64,000 nucleotides of DNA. Source: Chthoniobacterales bacterium (GTDB lineage: Bacteria > Verrucomicrobiota > Verrucomicrobiia > Chthoniobacterales > UBA10450). The stretch is taken from the NCBI GenBank assembly GCA_013815325.1, contig JACDGM010000001.1, forward strand, positions 33,500 through 97,499, in the 5' to 3' direction. The notes below the pieces were generated by a model. The model saw nothing but the letters and a program-made list of their open reading frames with translations. It did not search any database and was not told the origin of the DNA. Shown piece by piece: positions 48,629-58,445 of this stretch (positions are counted from its first letter, which is position 1; each line of letters starts with the position of its first letter). The position numbers were made by a program, and so were the translations under genes.

Positions 48629-50391
48629 ATGAACATTTCAACCACAGCCTTATTTTATCGACTGGTTGCCGCGCTGCTGTTCCTCGCAGCGCAGCACCAC
48701 TCACTCGCCGGGAGTGCGACTTGGAGTCAAAATCCGATGAGCACCGATTGGAATACAGCGGAGAACTGGATGCCAACTACCGTGCCGAATAGCCCGTCAG
48801 ACACGGCGACTTTTGGCGCGTCTGATGTAACTACTCTCTCGATCAACACCACGGCCGTTGAAGTTAGCACTATTGTGTTCAACCGCGGTGCTGCTCCTTT
48901 TACAATCACCGTCGACTCAGGAAATGGCATCGTAAATTTGTTTATCACAGGAAACGGTATCGTAAATAATTCTGGAGTTGTCCAATCCGTGGTTGGCGGT
49001 GGACAGGCAGGAGTGTTTTTGTCCAACGGCGCGACCGCGGGCAACCTCACGTTGTTTGGCGGTGATGCGGGACAGTTTTTCTTTATGGACTCAGCGTCCG
49101 CAGGATCCGCAACCTTTGTCGTCACCAGCGATGGAGTTTTCCAAGGGAACCTTTTGTTTTTCGATAACTCGACCGCGGCTGAGGCTACGATCGCGACAAG
49201 TGACTTTGCAATTACAACCTTCGATGGCAATGCTACGGCCGCCAATGGGACATTTACCACCACCACGGGCGGAGGTGTAGACTTCGGAACTAACAGCACT
49301 GCGGCCAACGGGGTCTTTACCTTTAGCGACGGCGGCCGCACAGTGTTCACCCAGTTTGCTACCGCGGCGCAAGGCAACTTCACCGCCGAAGGCGCGAGCG
49401 CCAGCATTGACTTGGGCGGCTACATTGATTTCGCCGGCAGCACCACCGCTGACCAGGGGCATTTTGTCATTAACGGCGGCCGGGCGCAGGGTGCACGGGG
49501 TGCGGTCATGACATTTTTTGAGGACGCCACCGCCGGCAGCGCAAAGATCAAAGCTAATGGCGGAACATCGGGCGGCGAGGGTGGCTCGATCCGTTTTAGC
49601 GCGCAGAGCGATGGCGGGCTGGCGCGCTTCAGCCTTACGGGCAATGGCAATCTCGACATTGGAAACCATGGGACTGGCCTAACCACTATAGGATCGATCC
49701 AGGGCGATGGCCTGGTCTTTCTCGGCGCGCGAGCGCTGGCGGTGGGGAGCAACAATCGCAGCACCACCTTCTCCGGTGTGATTCAGGATGGTGGAATCAG
49801 CCAGGGGACCGGCGGCAGCCTGACGAAAATCGGCACCGGCATCTGGCAGCTGAGCGGCGCTAATACCTATAGCGGCGGAACGACCGTGAGTGAGGGCACC
49901 CTCACGATCGGGAACACGACTGGCTCGGGCACCGGCAGCGGCCCGGTGCAGGTAAACAGCGGCACCCTCACTGGGCCCGGCATTATCGCGGGCGCCGTCA
50001 CCATCGGGAGCGGGAGCGGCACAGGCGCAGTCCTGGCCCCGAGAAGGGGCGAGGCGCAACCGACTGCCTTGACCATGCAAGCGAGTCTGACTTACAAAGC
50101 CGACGCGACCTATCTCTGCCGGCTCAGCACCCAACAAGCAAAGTCGGACGAGGTCATTGCCAACGGAGTCGCGATCGAGAGCGGCGCGCAGTTTACTCTG
50201 CAGGTCGCGGGCCGGAAGAGATTGCCCGCAGGCACGACTTTCACCCTCATCAGCAACACCTCGGCCAACCCAATTGCCGGCGCCTTCGCCAATCTCCCGA
50301 CGGCTCCACTTTGCGCGCGGGCCCAAACACGCTCCAGGCAAGCTATACCGGCGGCGATGGCAATGACCTTATCCTGATCGTGCTGCCGTAA
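48629..50391 (+). CDS. Autotransporter-associated beta-strand repeat protein; C-terminal frameshift near 50300
   Basis: Signal-like N-terminus; LTKIGTGIWQLSGANTYSGGTTVSEGTLTIGN; repeats like STAANGVFTFSDGGRTVFTQFATAAQGNF; shifted-frame tail GSTLRAGPNTLQASYTGGDGNDLILIVLP* ends at 50391. Confidence 0.75.
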
Positions 50392-50413
50392 TTTGAGCCA
50401 ACTTATCGCAGAG

Positions 50414-50535
50414 ATCTTTGTCCTCGGCGGCTCCGCTGGCGCGACTCACGTCCTTGACCCGGCGCCGACCGTGTCCGGCTGAGTGCCGTCAAATTTCCCA
50501 AAGCAGTCGTCGGCCTCTCCGGCCCTTATGACCTG
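50414..50535 (+). pseudogene. Partial degenerate copy of the hydrolase gene segment 48109-48243
   Basis: Shared strings tctttgtcctcggcgg, tccgctggcgcgactca, cccaaagcagtcgtcgg, tccggcccttatgacctg. Confidence 0.8.
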
Positions 50536-50544
50536 ACGATTTGG

Positions 50545-50790
50545 GTCCGGCTGAGCCGGGAGGCGCCGCCGCGCAAAACTTTGCCTTCCGGCTGAGCCAG
50601 ATAGCGACTTCGCGCTACTTCTCGACGTCCGGCTGCGCCGGAAGATGATTTCGCGCTCCTTTTCCGCATTCGGCTGCGCCGGAAGGCAATTTCGCGCTAC
50701 TTTTCGGCGTCCGGCTGAGGCGGAAGACGACTTCGCGCTACTTTTCGACGTCCGGCTGACGCGGAAGACGACTTCGCGCTACTTCTCGAC
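50545..50790. repeat. Tandem array, six contiguous 41-bp units
   Basis: Units at 50545, 50586, 50627, 50668, 50709, 50750; consensus near GTCCGGCTGnGCCGGAAGACGACTTCGCGCTACTTCTCGAC. Confidence 0.9.
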
Positions 50791-50842
50791 GCCCTCGCGG
50801 CGAGCCAGGCGGCCCAGTCAGGCGAGATGCCTAACTTCCAGC

Positions 50843-50955
50843 ATTCGGAACGTAGGAGATCAGGGCAAGGAAGAGCAGCGTCCCCATTTCCGAGAAGGAT
50901 GAAGGCGTAAACTTCATTCCATGCATTGTGCTGAGTGCGTTTGGCCACTACGCCT
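50843..50955 (-). pseudogene. Partial direct duplicate of the ftsK 5' end
   Basis: 50850-50955 aligns to 47272-47376; encodes MAKRTQHNAWNEVYAFILLGNG vs FtsK MAKRTQQNAWNEVYALILLGIG. Confidence 0.9.
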
Positions 50956-51486
50956 CCATTAAGCGCGCCTCTGCCGCTTTCAATTCAATACCGCTGCGGG
51001 AGCGAGCCGGTCGAGCAGCCGGCGCAGGGAAACCTATCCAAAGATCACACCTATTTACACAAATTGGCTGCTTAACTGGGGGGATGCGATCTGCGCAACT
51101 GCGGACGGTGAAATCCTGCGAGTCGTGCCCTCATTCCCTGGTGCCTCTTACCGCAGTGGCGACGCCAAAAAAGCAAAAGTTGACGAATTTTGTTCGCGCC
51201 TTCCAAACCAACCCGCCGGACAGACCTACCTGAGTGGACCCTACCCTTCGTCCGCGCCTCCTTCAATCGGGCTTCGCGCGCCGCTTGCTGGCAACGTTGA
51301 TTCTAGCTCTCACGATTGAGACCCTGTGCGCCGTCTGTGCAACCTGAAAGCTTAACCCCTTCGAACCGCGTTTGGAACAATGTTTCCAACTGCCGACCAC
51401 TATTTTAATGGAGCCGCTGATACGCTCTAGGTCGACATTAACGAAATTTTCTTGACAGTTAAAATCTCGTGACCCTAAGCGTTGGC

Positions 51487-52077
51487 ATGAGAATTGTTAC
51501 AGCTCTCCTTCTGCTTCTCGCAGGCCTCGGCAGCACCTCGGCGGCACCCGCCCCCGAGGAGATTCGGACCGTTAACGATATCCCTGGTTTCTCTGTAAAA
51601 GTCTTGCAGAGAACCCTCAGTTCCACGATCTACAAACACATCCTTGTCTCTCCCATCGAAGGATGGATTGCGGTGCGAGGGCGATTAAGTAACAGGCATA
51701 TTTTCGGAGCGAGAGTAATCCATTCCGAACTTGACGGGATCTACGATAAATACGCCCTGCAGCTTGCCCGAGAGACGCAGATCGCCGGATATTTGTCACT
51801 CGGCAACACCGATCCAACCACCTCCATTGTAATTAATGTGCTCATATACCAGATCGCAGACGGGACAATGGCTCTCTCCTTCCCATATATTGCAGAGGCA
51901 GGCGGTGAGCAGCTGGAGTATTAGGGCGCAACCAAGCTGGCGGTATTGCAATCCAGTGGTCAATGGACTGACCTCAAGCTCCCAGAAGGACCCTTGGGTA
52001 AAGTCTGGGTCGTGCGCGCCGGCCTCGCCAACAACTTCGAGCTCCAGATGAAACTGAACCAGATAGAACCTCATTAG
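51487..52077 (+). pseudogene. Exported hypothetical protein, copy 1, interrupted by a TAG at 51922-51924
   Basis: MRIVTALLLLLAGLGSTSAAPAPEEIRTVNDIPGFSVKVLQRTLSSTIYKH...GGEQLEY*GATKLAVLQSSGQWTDLKLPEGPLGKVWVVRAGLANNFELQ; paralog of 52854-53444. Confidence 0.8.
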
Positions 52078-52289
52078 ACACTCACTGGGAAAGAGTGGCG
52101 CCCTCATTTTCCCCTCCCGGCGTCGGATTTCTCCCAAGCCGAAGAAGTCATCTGACGCGATCGAGGTGTCTCCGTAGACGCTTCGCTCCGCGAAGGCGCG
52201 GCAGGAGGCCTTGAGTGCAAGCCTGCCTCATTCCCGCGTCGCCCAGAGGGCGGCGTCGACAGAAGCGCGCTGCCATCTGGCGTTCGTTA

Positions 52290-52495
52290 GGGCGCGACGC
52301 GAAAGCTGAAGCTGCCCTTGCTCACGTGCATGTCCTGGGCGACCGCGATCCAACCGACTTTATAGGTTCCCGAACCAGGATCTGTGGTCAACGACAGGTG
52401 TAACAAGGACGGTTCCTTCCGATCTGCCGACAGGTCGTGCCGGTCGATTTGCTTCCGGCCTCTTCCGCACCTCGATCGTGCTGAGACCTTGCGGC
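52290..52495 (-). pseudogene. Degenerate CopC-like gene fragment
   Basis: Aligns to 53520-53725: ctgccyttgctcacgtgcatgtcctg, ggttccttc, ctgccggtcgattt, cgtgctgagacct. Confidence 0.75.
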
Positions 52496-52853
52496 CGCGA
52501 TGCAGCCCGATGTTGTCATCCTAGTGATGGGTGACGCTGACTTTGCCTATATCGCGACCAGGCCTCGGCGCTGCGGGATTCGGGTAGAGGTTGCTTCCGT
52601 CGCGCAGAATCTCGGCGGCGTTCTGAAAGCTTCGGCCCAAGCGACGATCGATCTGGCGCCTTTGTTTCGGACCTTCGAGTGTTGGCGGGTAGTGACTCTC
52701 CTGCACCGCCATCGCGGGGAAGCGGACGTAAGACTTACAAAAAGTTCGCGCTCTGGAATGAAAGAAGCGGCATGGCAGGCCGCGATGTGAGCGCGAACCT
52801 GCTTCGAAAACGTCGCTTGACATCGTGCGCGGGAACTCTCTAACGTTTTTCCC

Positions 52854-53444
52854 ATGAAAAACGCTCCTCTCGTTCTTGTGCTGATTGCCTGCCTCGGCAG
52901 TGTTTCCGCGGCCCCCGCTCCCGAAAAAGTGCGAACGATTGAAGAAATTCCCGGCTTCCCCCTACGGGTGCTGAAGCGAACGATCAGCCCCACGATTTAC
53001 AAGCATCTGCGCGTGTCTCCCGTCGAGGCCTGGGTCGAGGTGCGTGCGCGCTTGAGCGGAACGCATCTCTTTGGAGCGCGGGTGATCCATTCCGAAGCCG
53101 ACGGCGCCTACGATGGCTACGCTCTTAGGCTGGCGCGCGAAACGGAAATCACGGGATTTTTCTCCGTGGGCCACATTCACCCCACCACGTCGGTGCTAAT
53201 CAATGTGCTCATCTATGAGATCGCAGATGGCACCATGGCTCTCTCGTTCCCTTATCTGGATGAGGCAGGCGGCGAGCAAATGGGCTATTACGGTGCAACT
53301 ACGCTGGCGACCCAGCAAAGCAATGGCGAGTGGATCGATCTCAAGCTCCCGCTCGGTCCGACTGGGAAAGTCTGGTCGGTGCGAACGCCCGGCCTCGCGA
53401 ATAACTGGGAGCTGACGAGCCTGCTCGATAAGTGTATCGAATAA
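52854..53444 (+). CDS. Exported hypothetical protein, copy 2 (intact)
   Basis: MKNAPLVLVLIACLGSVSAAPAPEKVRTIEEIPGFPLRVLKRTISPTIYKH... Confidence 0.7.
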   Translation: MKNAPLVLVLIACLGSVSAAPAPEKVRTIEEIPGFPLRVLKRTISPTIYKHLRVSPVEAWVEVRARLSGTHLFGARVIHSEADGAYDGYALRLARETEITGFFSVGHIHPTTSVLINVLIYEIADGTMALSFPYLDEAGGEQMGYYGATTLATQQSNGEWIDLKLPLGPTGKVWSVRTPGLANNWELTSLLDKCIE

Positions 53445-53516
53445 CTGGAGCGGGCCGACTATCCTTGATAAGTGTATCAGCGGTCCAGGTAAGTTCCTGG
53501 GAAGAGGCGCGCTCGC

Positions 53517-53882
53517 CTACGGCGTGATCCGAAAGCTGTAGCTGCCTTTGCTCACGTGCATGTCCTGCGCGACGGCGGTCCATGAGACTCTATAAGTACC
53601 GACTCCGAGATTCGGGAGGAGCGATAGGCTTACCAAAACCGGTTCCTTCTTGTCAGCGCGCAGATCCTGCCGGTCGATTTGGTGGCCGGCTTCGTTCCGC
53701 GCTTCCACCGTGCTGAGACCTACCTTGATTGGTTCGGTAAACCAGATCCTAATTTCGTTAGGCAATTCCTTTAGGATCGCGCCATCCTTCGGCTCCGAGC
53801 GGTCGAGCGTGGAATGGGCCAGCGCCGAGGTCTGGAGCGCGAGCAGGGTCAGCGCGGCGGCGAGTGCAGAAAGATGGCTCAC
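53517..53882 (-). CDS. CopC-domain protein
   Basis: AHSTLDRSEPKDGAILKELPNEIRIWFTEPIKVGLSTVEARN...YRVSWTAVAQDMHVSKGSYSFRI. Confidence 0.85.
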   Translation of the reverse strand: MSHLSALAAALTLLALQTSALAHSTLDRSEPKDGAILKELPNEIRIWFTEPIKVGLSTVEARNEAGHQIDRQDLRADKKEPVLVSLSLLPNLGVGTYRVSWTAVAQDMHVSKGSYSFRITP

Positions 53883-54577
53883 TTTCCGAGCAGCACAATC
53901 GGCCCTTCCGCCTTGGTCACGCCACCCTTGCGCTCGAGACTGATGGCGAATCCTTTCGCGCCGAGGACGGGCGACGCAGGTTGGAACGGGACGCGCAGCG
54001 ACCCCTTATTCCCTACGTGAAAGACACCTCCGGCGATCGGGTTCTTAAATCGCGGGTCCACCAGCCAAAGCTGGTAATCGCGGTCAGCGTCGTTGCGCGG
54101 GAGTTGCGTGACTTTCAAAATGCCGCGCTGCTTTTTCTCGTCCCAAACCACGACGGCGTTCGCATCAGGCGCACTCTTTAATTTTGAACTTAGCGACGCG
54201 ATTCGGATTTGGGCGAGGAAGTCTCGTTGTTCGAGGGCCATGACGCGACTGCGCAACCCAGCGCGCTCGGCGACGAGATAAGAGCAGGCCAAGGCGAGGC
54301 AGGCCGCGATCGCCCAAGGGAGCCAGGTAGTCGATCGGCGCAGGAAGGCGACCCTCTTTCCGCGGCTCACCCGGTCGAGCACACGGGCGCGCAGCACCGG
54401 CGGCAGCGCGCGTGACGGAGCCTGGTGCGAAATCGCCGCCGCGGCCGCATCCAGTTCGTCAACCAAAACACGCAGCTCGCCATCTGTTTGCAGACGCCGC
54501 TCAAAGGCCGCAGCCTCCGTTCCCTCGAGGAGTCCGAGGACGTAAAGCGAAGCCTGCTCTTCGAGTTCCTCGTTCAC
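53879..54577 (-). CDS. RskA-like anti-sigma factor
   Basis: GTG start: MNEELEEQASLYVLGLLEGTEAAAFERRL; TM PWAIAACLALACSYLVAERAG; overlaps the ECF sigma gene. Confidence 0.8.
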   Translation of the reverse strand: MNEELEEQASLYVLGLLEGTEAAAFERRLQTDGELRVLVDELDAAAAAISHQAPSRALPPVLRARVLDRVSRGKRVAFLRRSTTWLPWAIAACLALACSYLVAERAGLRSRVMALEQRDFLAQIRIASLSSKLKSAPDANAVVVWDEKKQRGILKVTQLPRNDADRDYQLWLVDPRFKNPIAGGVFHVGNKGSLRVPFQPASPVLGAKGFAISLERKGGVTKAEGPIVLLGK

Positions 54578-55201
54578 GATGAAACCTTTCCGAGCACTTC
54601 CCGCAACACGAGCAGGCCGCGCCGGATGCGCGCTTTCACCGTGCCTAATGGCGTCCCCAGTTTCTCCGAAATCTGCGTTTGCGTGAGCCCTCCAAAAAAA
54701 GCGAGGTCGATCGCTTCGCGCTGATCGGCGCCGAGTTGCGCGAGCGCTGCGTGCACCCGTTCGCGCTCGTCGCGCCGGGCGAGGAGGTTGTCGGCCGGTT
54801 GCGCCGGCGCGGTGGCCGTGATCTCGTCGGGTTCGTTTGCGACCGCTTCGGCGAGACGCGATTGGCGCTGCCGCGAGCGCAGGAAATCGATCGCCTTGTG
54901 GCGCGAGATCATCACCGCCCAAGTGAACAAACTGCTCCGGCTCGCATCGTAGGTCGCGGTTCGTTTCCACATCTGCACGAACGCTTCCTGGAGGACGTCT
55001 TCAGATTCCTTCTGATCGCGCAAGATGGCGTAGATCATGGAAAAAAGGCCGGGCGCAAAACGATCGTAAAAGGCCGCGAATGCCTGCTCGTCGCCTCCGT
55101 TGATTTGGCGCAGCAGCTCGGCATCCGCTTCGTTAGGCGGGCGGCTGGCCGCGCCCTCAGGTTGCGCGGCGGATTTCCGAGGGAGACTGGAAGGTTCCAT
55201 T
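54574..55201 (-). CDS. ECF-family RNA polymerase sigma factor
   Basis: FAAFYDRFAPGLFSMIYAILRDQKESEDVLQEAFVQMWKR; LGTPLGTVKARIRRGLLVLRE; ORF 54574-55302, start approximate. Confidence 0.93.
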
Positions 55202-55529
55202 GCCAAGAAATACGAAGCTGATGGAGGAATAGCGCGCACGCAATCGCGGAGGGACAGGCAAATGTTTGCACGGTTTCGTTTCCACGCGGTCGCCAGCGCC
55301 ACGCCGTCATTGCCTTATCATCAGCCTCACGCGATTAAGACGCGGGAGATCTGCTTGCAGATGCAACGACTGGAGCTGGCAGCTCTGCGGCGGTTGACAA
55401 GCGCGCCGCCTTGCCGTTCAATTGCGCGTCGGTTTGCTGCTGCGCGAGTCTTCTCTTCCGGAGCGCGCCAGTTCCGCTCCCCCGCGCAACTCAGCTCTCT
55501 CCGGCAATTGCGTTTTCAAATCCCATTCC

Positions 55530-56285
55530 ATGTCGGGACATAGCAAATGGTCGAAGGTCAAGCGGGCCAAAGGTGCGCTCGACGTCAAACGCGGCACGAT
55601 CTTCAGCAAGTTTTCAAAGGAGATCAGCGTTGCGGCCCGCCTCGGTGGCGGCGACCCGGAGGGCAATGTCCGGCTCCGCAGCGTCATTGAGATGGCGCGT
55701 GCGCAGAGCATGCCTAACGACAATATCGAGCGCGCGATCAAACGCGGGACGGGCGAAGGCACGGATGCGGCGCACTTCGAAGAGATCGTCTACGAAGGCT
55801 ACGCCCCCGGCGGGGTGGCCGTCATCGTGGAAGCCGCGACCGATAACAAGAACCGCACGGCCGCCGAAATCCGCCGCATTTTTGGCAAGAACGACGGCAA
55901 CCTCGCGGCGAGCGGAAGTGTTTCTTATATGTTTCATAAAAAAGGACAGATCACTGTCCCGCGAGACACGATTAGTGAAGAGCGCCTCTTCGAATTGGCG
56001 CTCGAAGCCGGGGCCGAAGAGTTGACAACGGAGGAGGAACAGTATGTTATCCTCACTTCCCACGATCAGCTCTACGCAGTAGCTGAGGCGCTCAAACACG
56101 CGAGCGTCACCACCGATGGGCAAAAGTTTACTTTCATTCCCGATACCACTGTCCCCGTCATCGACGAGGCTGCCGCGCTCCAGGTCCTGCGCCTCTGCGA
56201 TAGCCTCGAGGAGGACGATGACGTGCAGAACGTCTACTCGAATTTAGATATCCCCGATGAGTTGCTGGCAAGGTTGCCAGCCTAA
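55530..56285 (+). CDS. YebC/PmpR-family regulator
   Basis: MSGHSKWSKVKRAKGALDVKRGTIFSKFSKEI; ATG at 55530. Confidence 0.95.
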   Translation: MSGHSKWSKVKRAKGALDVKRGTIFSKFSKEISVAARLGGGDPEGNVRLRSVIEMARAQSMPNDNIERAIKRGTGEGTDAAHFEEIVYEGYAPGGVAVIVEAATDNKNRTAAEIRRIFGKNDGNLAASGSVSYMFHKKGQITVPRDTISEERLFELALEAGAEELTTEEEQYVILTSHDQLYAVAEALKHASVTTDGQKFTFIPDTTVPVIDEAAALQVLRLCDSLEEDDDVQNVYSNLDIPDELLARLPA

Positions 56286-56334
56286 GCAACGCGGACGGCC
56301 TTTGGCGCAGTTCCGCTTCCAGCCTGTTTTCAAT

Positions 56335-57774
56335 ATGAGCGAAGAAAAGGAAAATCATCCGCCGCAGGTCGAGAGCGCGCCGTATCGCCGGCGATCGCGC
56401 CGCCGTCCGCAGCGCCACCGCAACGAGGCGCCCCGGAGCGGAAGCGCCGCCAACGAATCGGACCCGAACGACAAACCGGAACGCGCCGATGGACCCGATA
56501 TCATGAAGGAAGATTATTCCGAAGAAGGCGAACGCCGGCGTGAAGATGCCGCGGAGTTCGTTGAGATCGCTCAGGAGTCAGGTGAAAACCAGCCGCGGGA
56601 GGAGCAATCTCCCGACGAGCGGCGAGAGCGGGCGCAAGCGGGCAGTCAAAACGGCGCGGAGCTGCCGCGCGAACCAGAGTTCGGCGATGGGATCATTGAG
56701 ATTTCCGGGAAAGGCTTCGGCTTCCTCCGTGACTCGAAACGCAACTTCGTCCAGACGCCCACCGATATTTTCGTGACCCCGGAGATCGTTAGGCGTTTTC
56801 AGCTCCGCGACGGCATGTGGATTTATGGCGAAACCCGCCGCGGCAATCGCGGTCCGCAGTTGACCCGCCTGCTCAAGATCAATGACGACGAGCCTACCAA
56901 ATATCAGGACCTTCGTCCCTTCGAAGAGCTGACCACGATCAACCCGAACAAGCGCATCAAGCTCGAGACGGTGCCAGATCGTTACACCACGCGGGTGATG
57001 GATTTGATGACCCCGCTCGGCATGGGCCAGCGCGGCCTCATCGTCGCCCCGCCGCGCACCGGCAAGACGACGCTCCTCCAGCACATCGCCGATGCCGTCG
57101 TCAAAAATAATCCAGAGATGAAGTTGATCATCCTCCTCGTCGATGAGCGCCCGGAAGAAGTGACAGATTTTCGGCGCTCCTGCCCGAATGCGGAGATCAT
57201 GGCGAGTTCGAATGACAGCGACATCAAAAGTCACACCCGCATCGCGCAACTTGCGATCGAGCGCGCCAAGCGGCTCGTCGAAGCGGGCAAGGACGTCTTC
57301 ATCCTGCTCGACTCGATCACTCGCACCGCCCGCGCTTTTAACAACGCGACCGGCGGCGGCGGACGCACCATGAGCGGCGGCATCGACGCCCGCGCCATGG
57401 AAATTCCGAGAAAGCTTTTCGCCGCCGCGCGCAATACTGAAGAAGCGGGCAGCCTAACGATCGTGGCCACGGCCTTGATCGAAACCGGCAGCCGGATGGA
57501 CGAGCTGATTTTTCAGGAGTTCAAAGGCACCGGCAACATGGAGCTCGTGCTCGATCGCAAGATCAGCGATCAGCGCACCTACCCGGCGGTCGACATTTTC
57601 CTCTCCGGCACGCGGCGCGAGGAGCTGTTACTTCAGCCTTGGGAGCTCGACAAAATCAATCTCATCCGCCGCGGCCTGGCCGGGCACAAGCCAGTCGAAG
57701 CGATCGAGCGTCTGCTCATGTTTGTGAAAAAATTCCCGACGAACGCTCAGATGCTGAAAGAGATTCCGGGTTAA
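56335..57774 (+). CDS. rho: Transcription termination factor Rho with charged N-terminal extension
   Basis: GFGFLRDSKRNFVQTPTDIFVTPEIVRRFQLRDG; GQRGLIVAPPRTGKTTLLQHIA; ITRTARAFNNATGGGGRTMSGGIDARAM. Confidence 0.96.
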   Translation: MSEEKENHPPQVESAPYRRRSRRRPQRHRNEAPRSGSAANESDPNDKPERADGPDIMKEDYSEEGERRREDAAEFVEIAQESGENQPREEQSPDERRERAQAGSQNGAELPREPEFGDGIIEISGKGFGFLRDSKRNFVQTPTDIFVTPEIVRRFQLRDGMWIYGETRRGNRGPQLTRLLKINDDEPTKYQDLRPFEELTTINPNKRIKLETVPDRYTTRVMDLMTPLGMGQRGLIVAPPRTGKTTLLQHIADAVVKNNPEMKLIILLVDERPEEVTDFRRSCPNAEIMASSNDSDIKSHTRIAQLAIERAKRLVEAGKDVFILLDSITRTARAFNNATGGGGRTMSGGIDARAMEIPRKLFAAARNTEEAGSLTIVATALIETGSRMDELIFQEFKGTGNMELVLDRKISDQRTYPAVDIFLSGTRREELLLQPWELDKINLIRRGLAGHKPVEAIERLLMFVKKFPTNAQMLKEIPG

Positions 57775-57798
57775 GCTTTTTCCCACGTGCCCACAGCT

Positions 57799-57903
57799 TG
57801 TCATCCCGAGCGCAGCGAGGGACCTCACAAGCAACCCTGCGCTCAGCCTAACAATGAGCGCGTCGAATTATTTGGGAGGTCCCTCGCTCCGCTCGGGATG
57901 ACA
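57799..57903. repeat. Paired inverted repeat, family 2, with a nested GCTCA-GCCTAACAA-TGAGC hairpin
   Basis: Arms 57799-57828 and 57876-57903; same sequence family as 8441-8546. Confidence 0.85.
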
Positions 57904-57911
57904 AGTTTTTT

Positions 57912-58445
57912 GTGATGCCACCGCGATCCGTCGCTCAGGAAATCGACTGGGAAGTCCTCCCGCCGGAGGAAAAGCAAAAGCGCCAGGAACTGGAGCCGCT
58001 CTTCCGCTGGCTTGCCCTCATCATGGACAACTTCGTTAGGCTGCCGGGCACGAAATTCCGTTTCGGGCTCGACCCCCTCATGGGCCTCATCCCCGGCATC
58101 GGCGACACCGGTTCCACGATTATCTCCGCGATGGCGTTGATCGCCGCCGCGCGCCGCGGACTGCCGAAAATTCTTCTCGCGCGCATGTCGCTCAACATCC
58201 TTATCAACGAAGTCGTCGGCATCATCCCGATCGCGGGCGACGCCTTCTCTTTTTGGTTCAAATCCAACGCGCGGAACTACGACCTGCTCAAACGGCACAC
58301 CGGCGCTTCGCGCTGCTCGACGACGAGCGACTGGATTTTTGTCGCCTTGGTTCTGGCAGCGCTTGTTGTCATTCTCGTCGTGAGTTTGGCCGTGAGTTTT
58401 TGGCTGCTCGCGCAGATCGCGGGCTTGTTCAGGCGCACCGCGTGA
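57912..58445 (+). CDS. DUF4112-like membrane protein
   Basis: FRFGLDPLMGLIPGIGDTGSTIISAMALIAAARRGLPKILLARMSLNILINEVVGIIPIAGDAFSFWFKSNARNYDLL. Confidence 0.85.
   Translation: MMPPRSVAQEIDWEVLPPEEKQKRQELEPLFRWLALIMDNFVRLPGTKFRFGLDPLMGLIPGIGDTGSTIISAMALIAAARRGLPKILLARMSLNILINEVVGIIPIAGDAFSFWFKSNARNYDLLKRHTGASRCSTTSDWIFVALVLAALVVILVVSLAVSFWLLAQIAGLFRRTA

Noticed and set aside
49677-49685. GCCTAACCA inside the autotransporter as a real motif copy
   Set aside because: Single mismatch in an otherwise motif-free gene; consistent with chance.
50545-50790. CRISPR array
   Set aside because: The 41-bp units are directly contiguous with no unique spacers, and no cas genes are present.
57780-57910. Short ORFs containing SSRAKRGTS/ALGMTS
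   Set aside because: Translations of the family 2 inverted repeat, not proteins.
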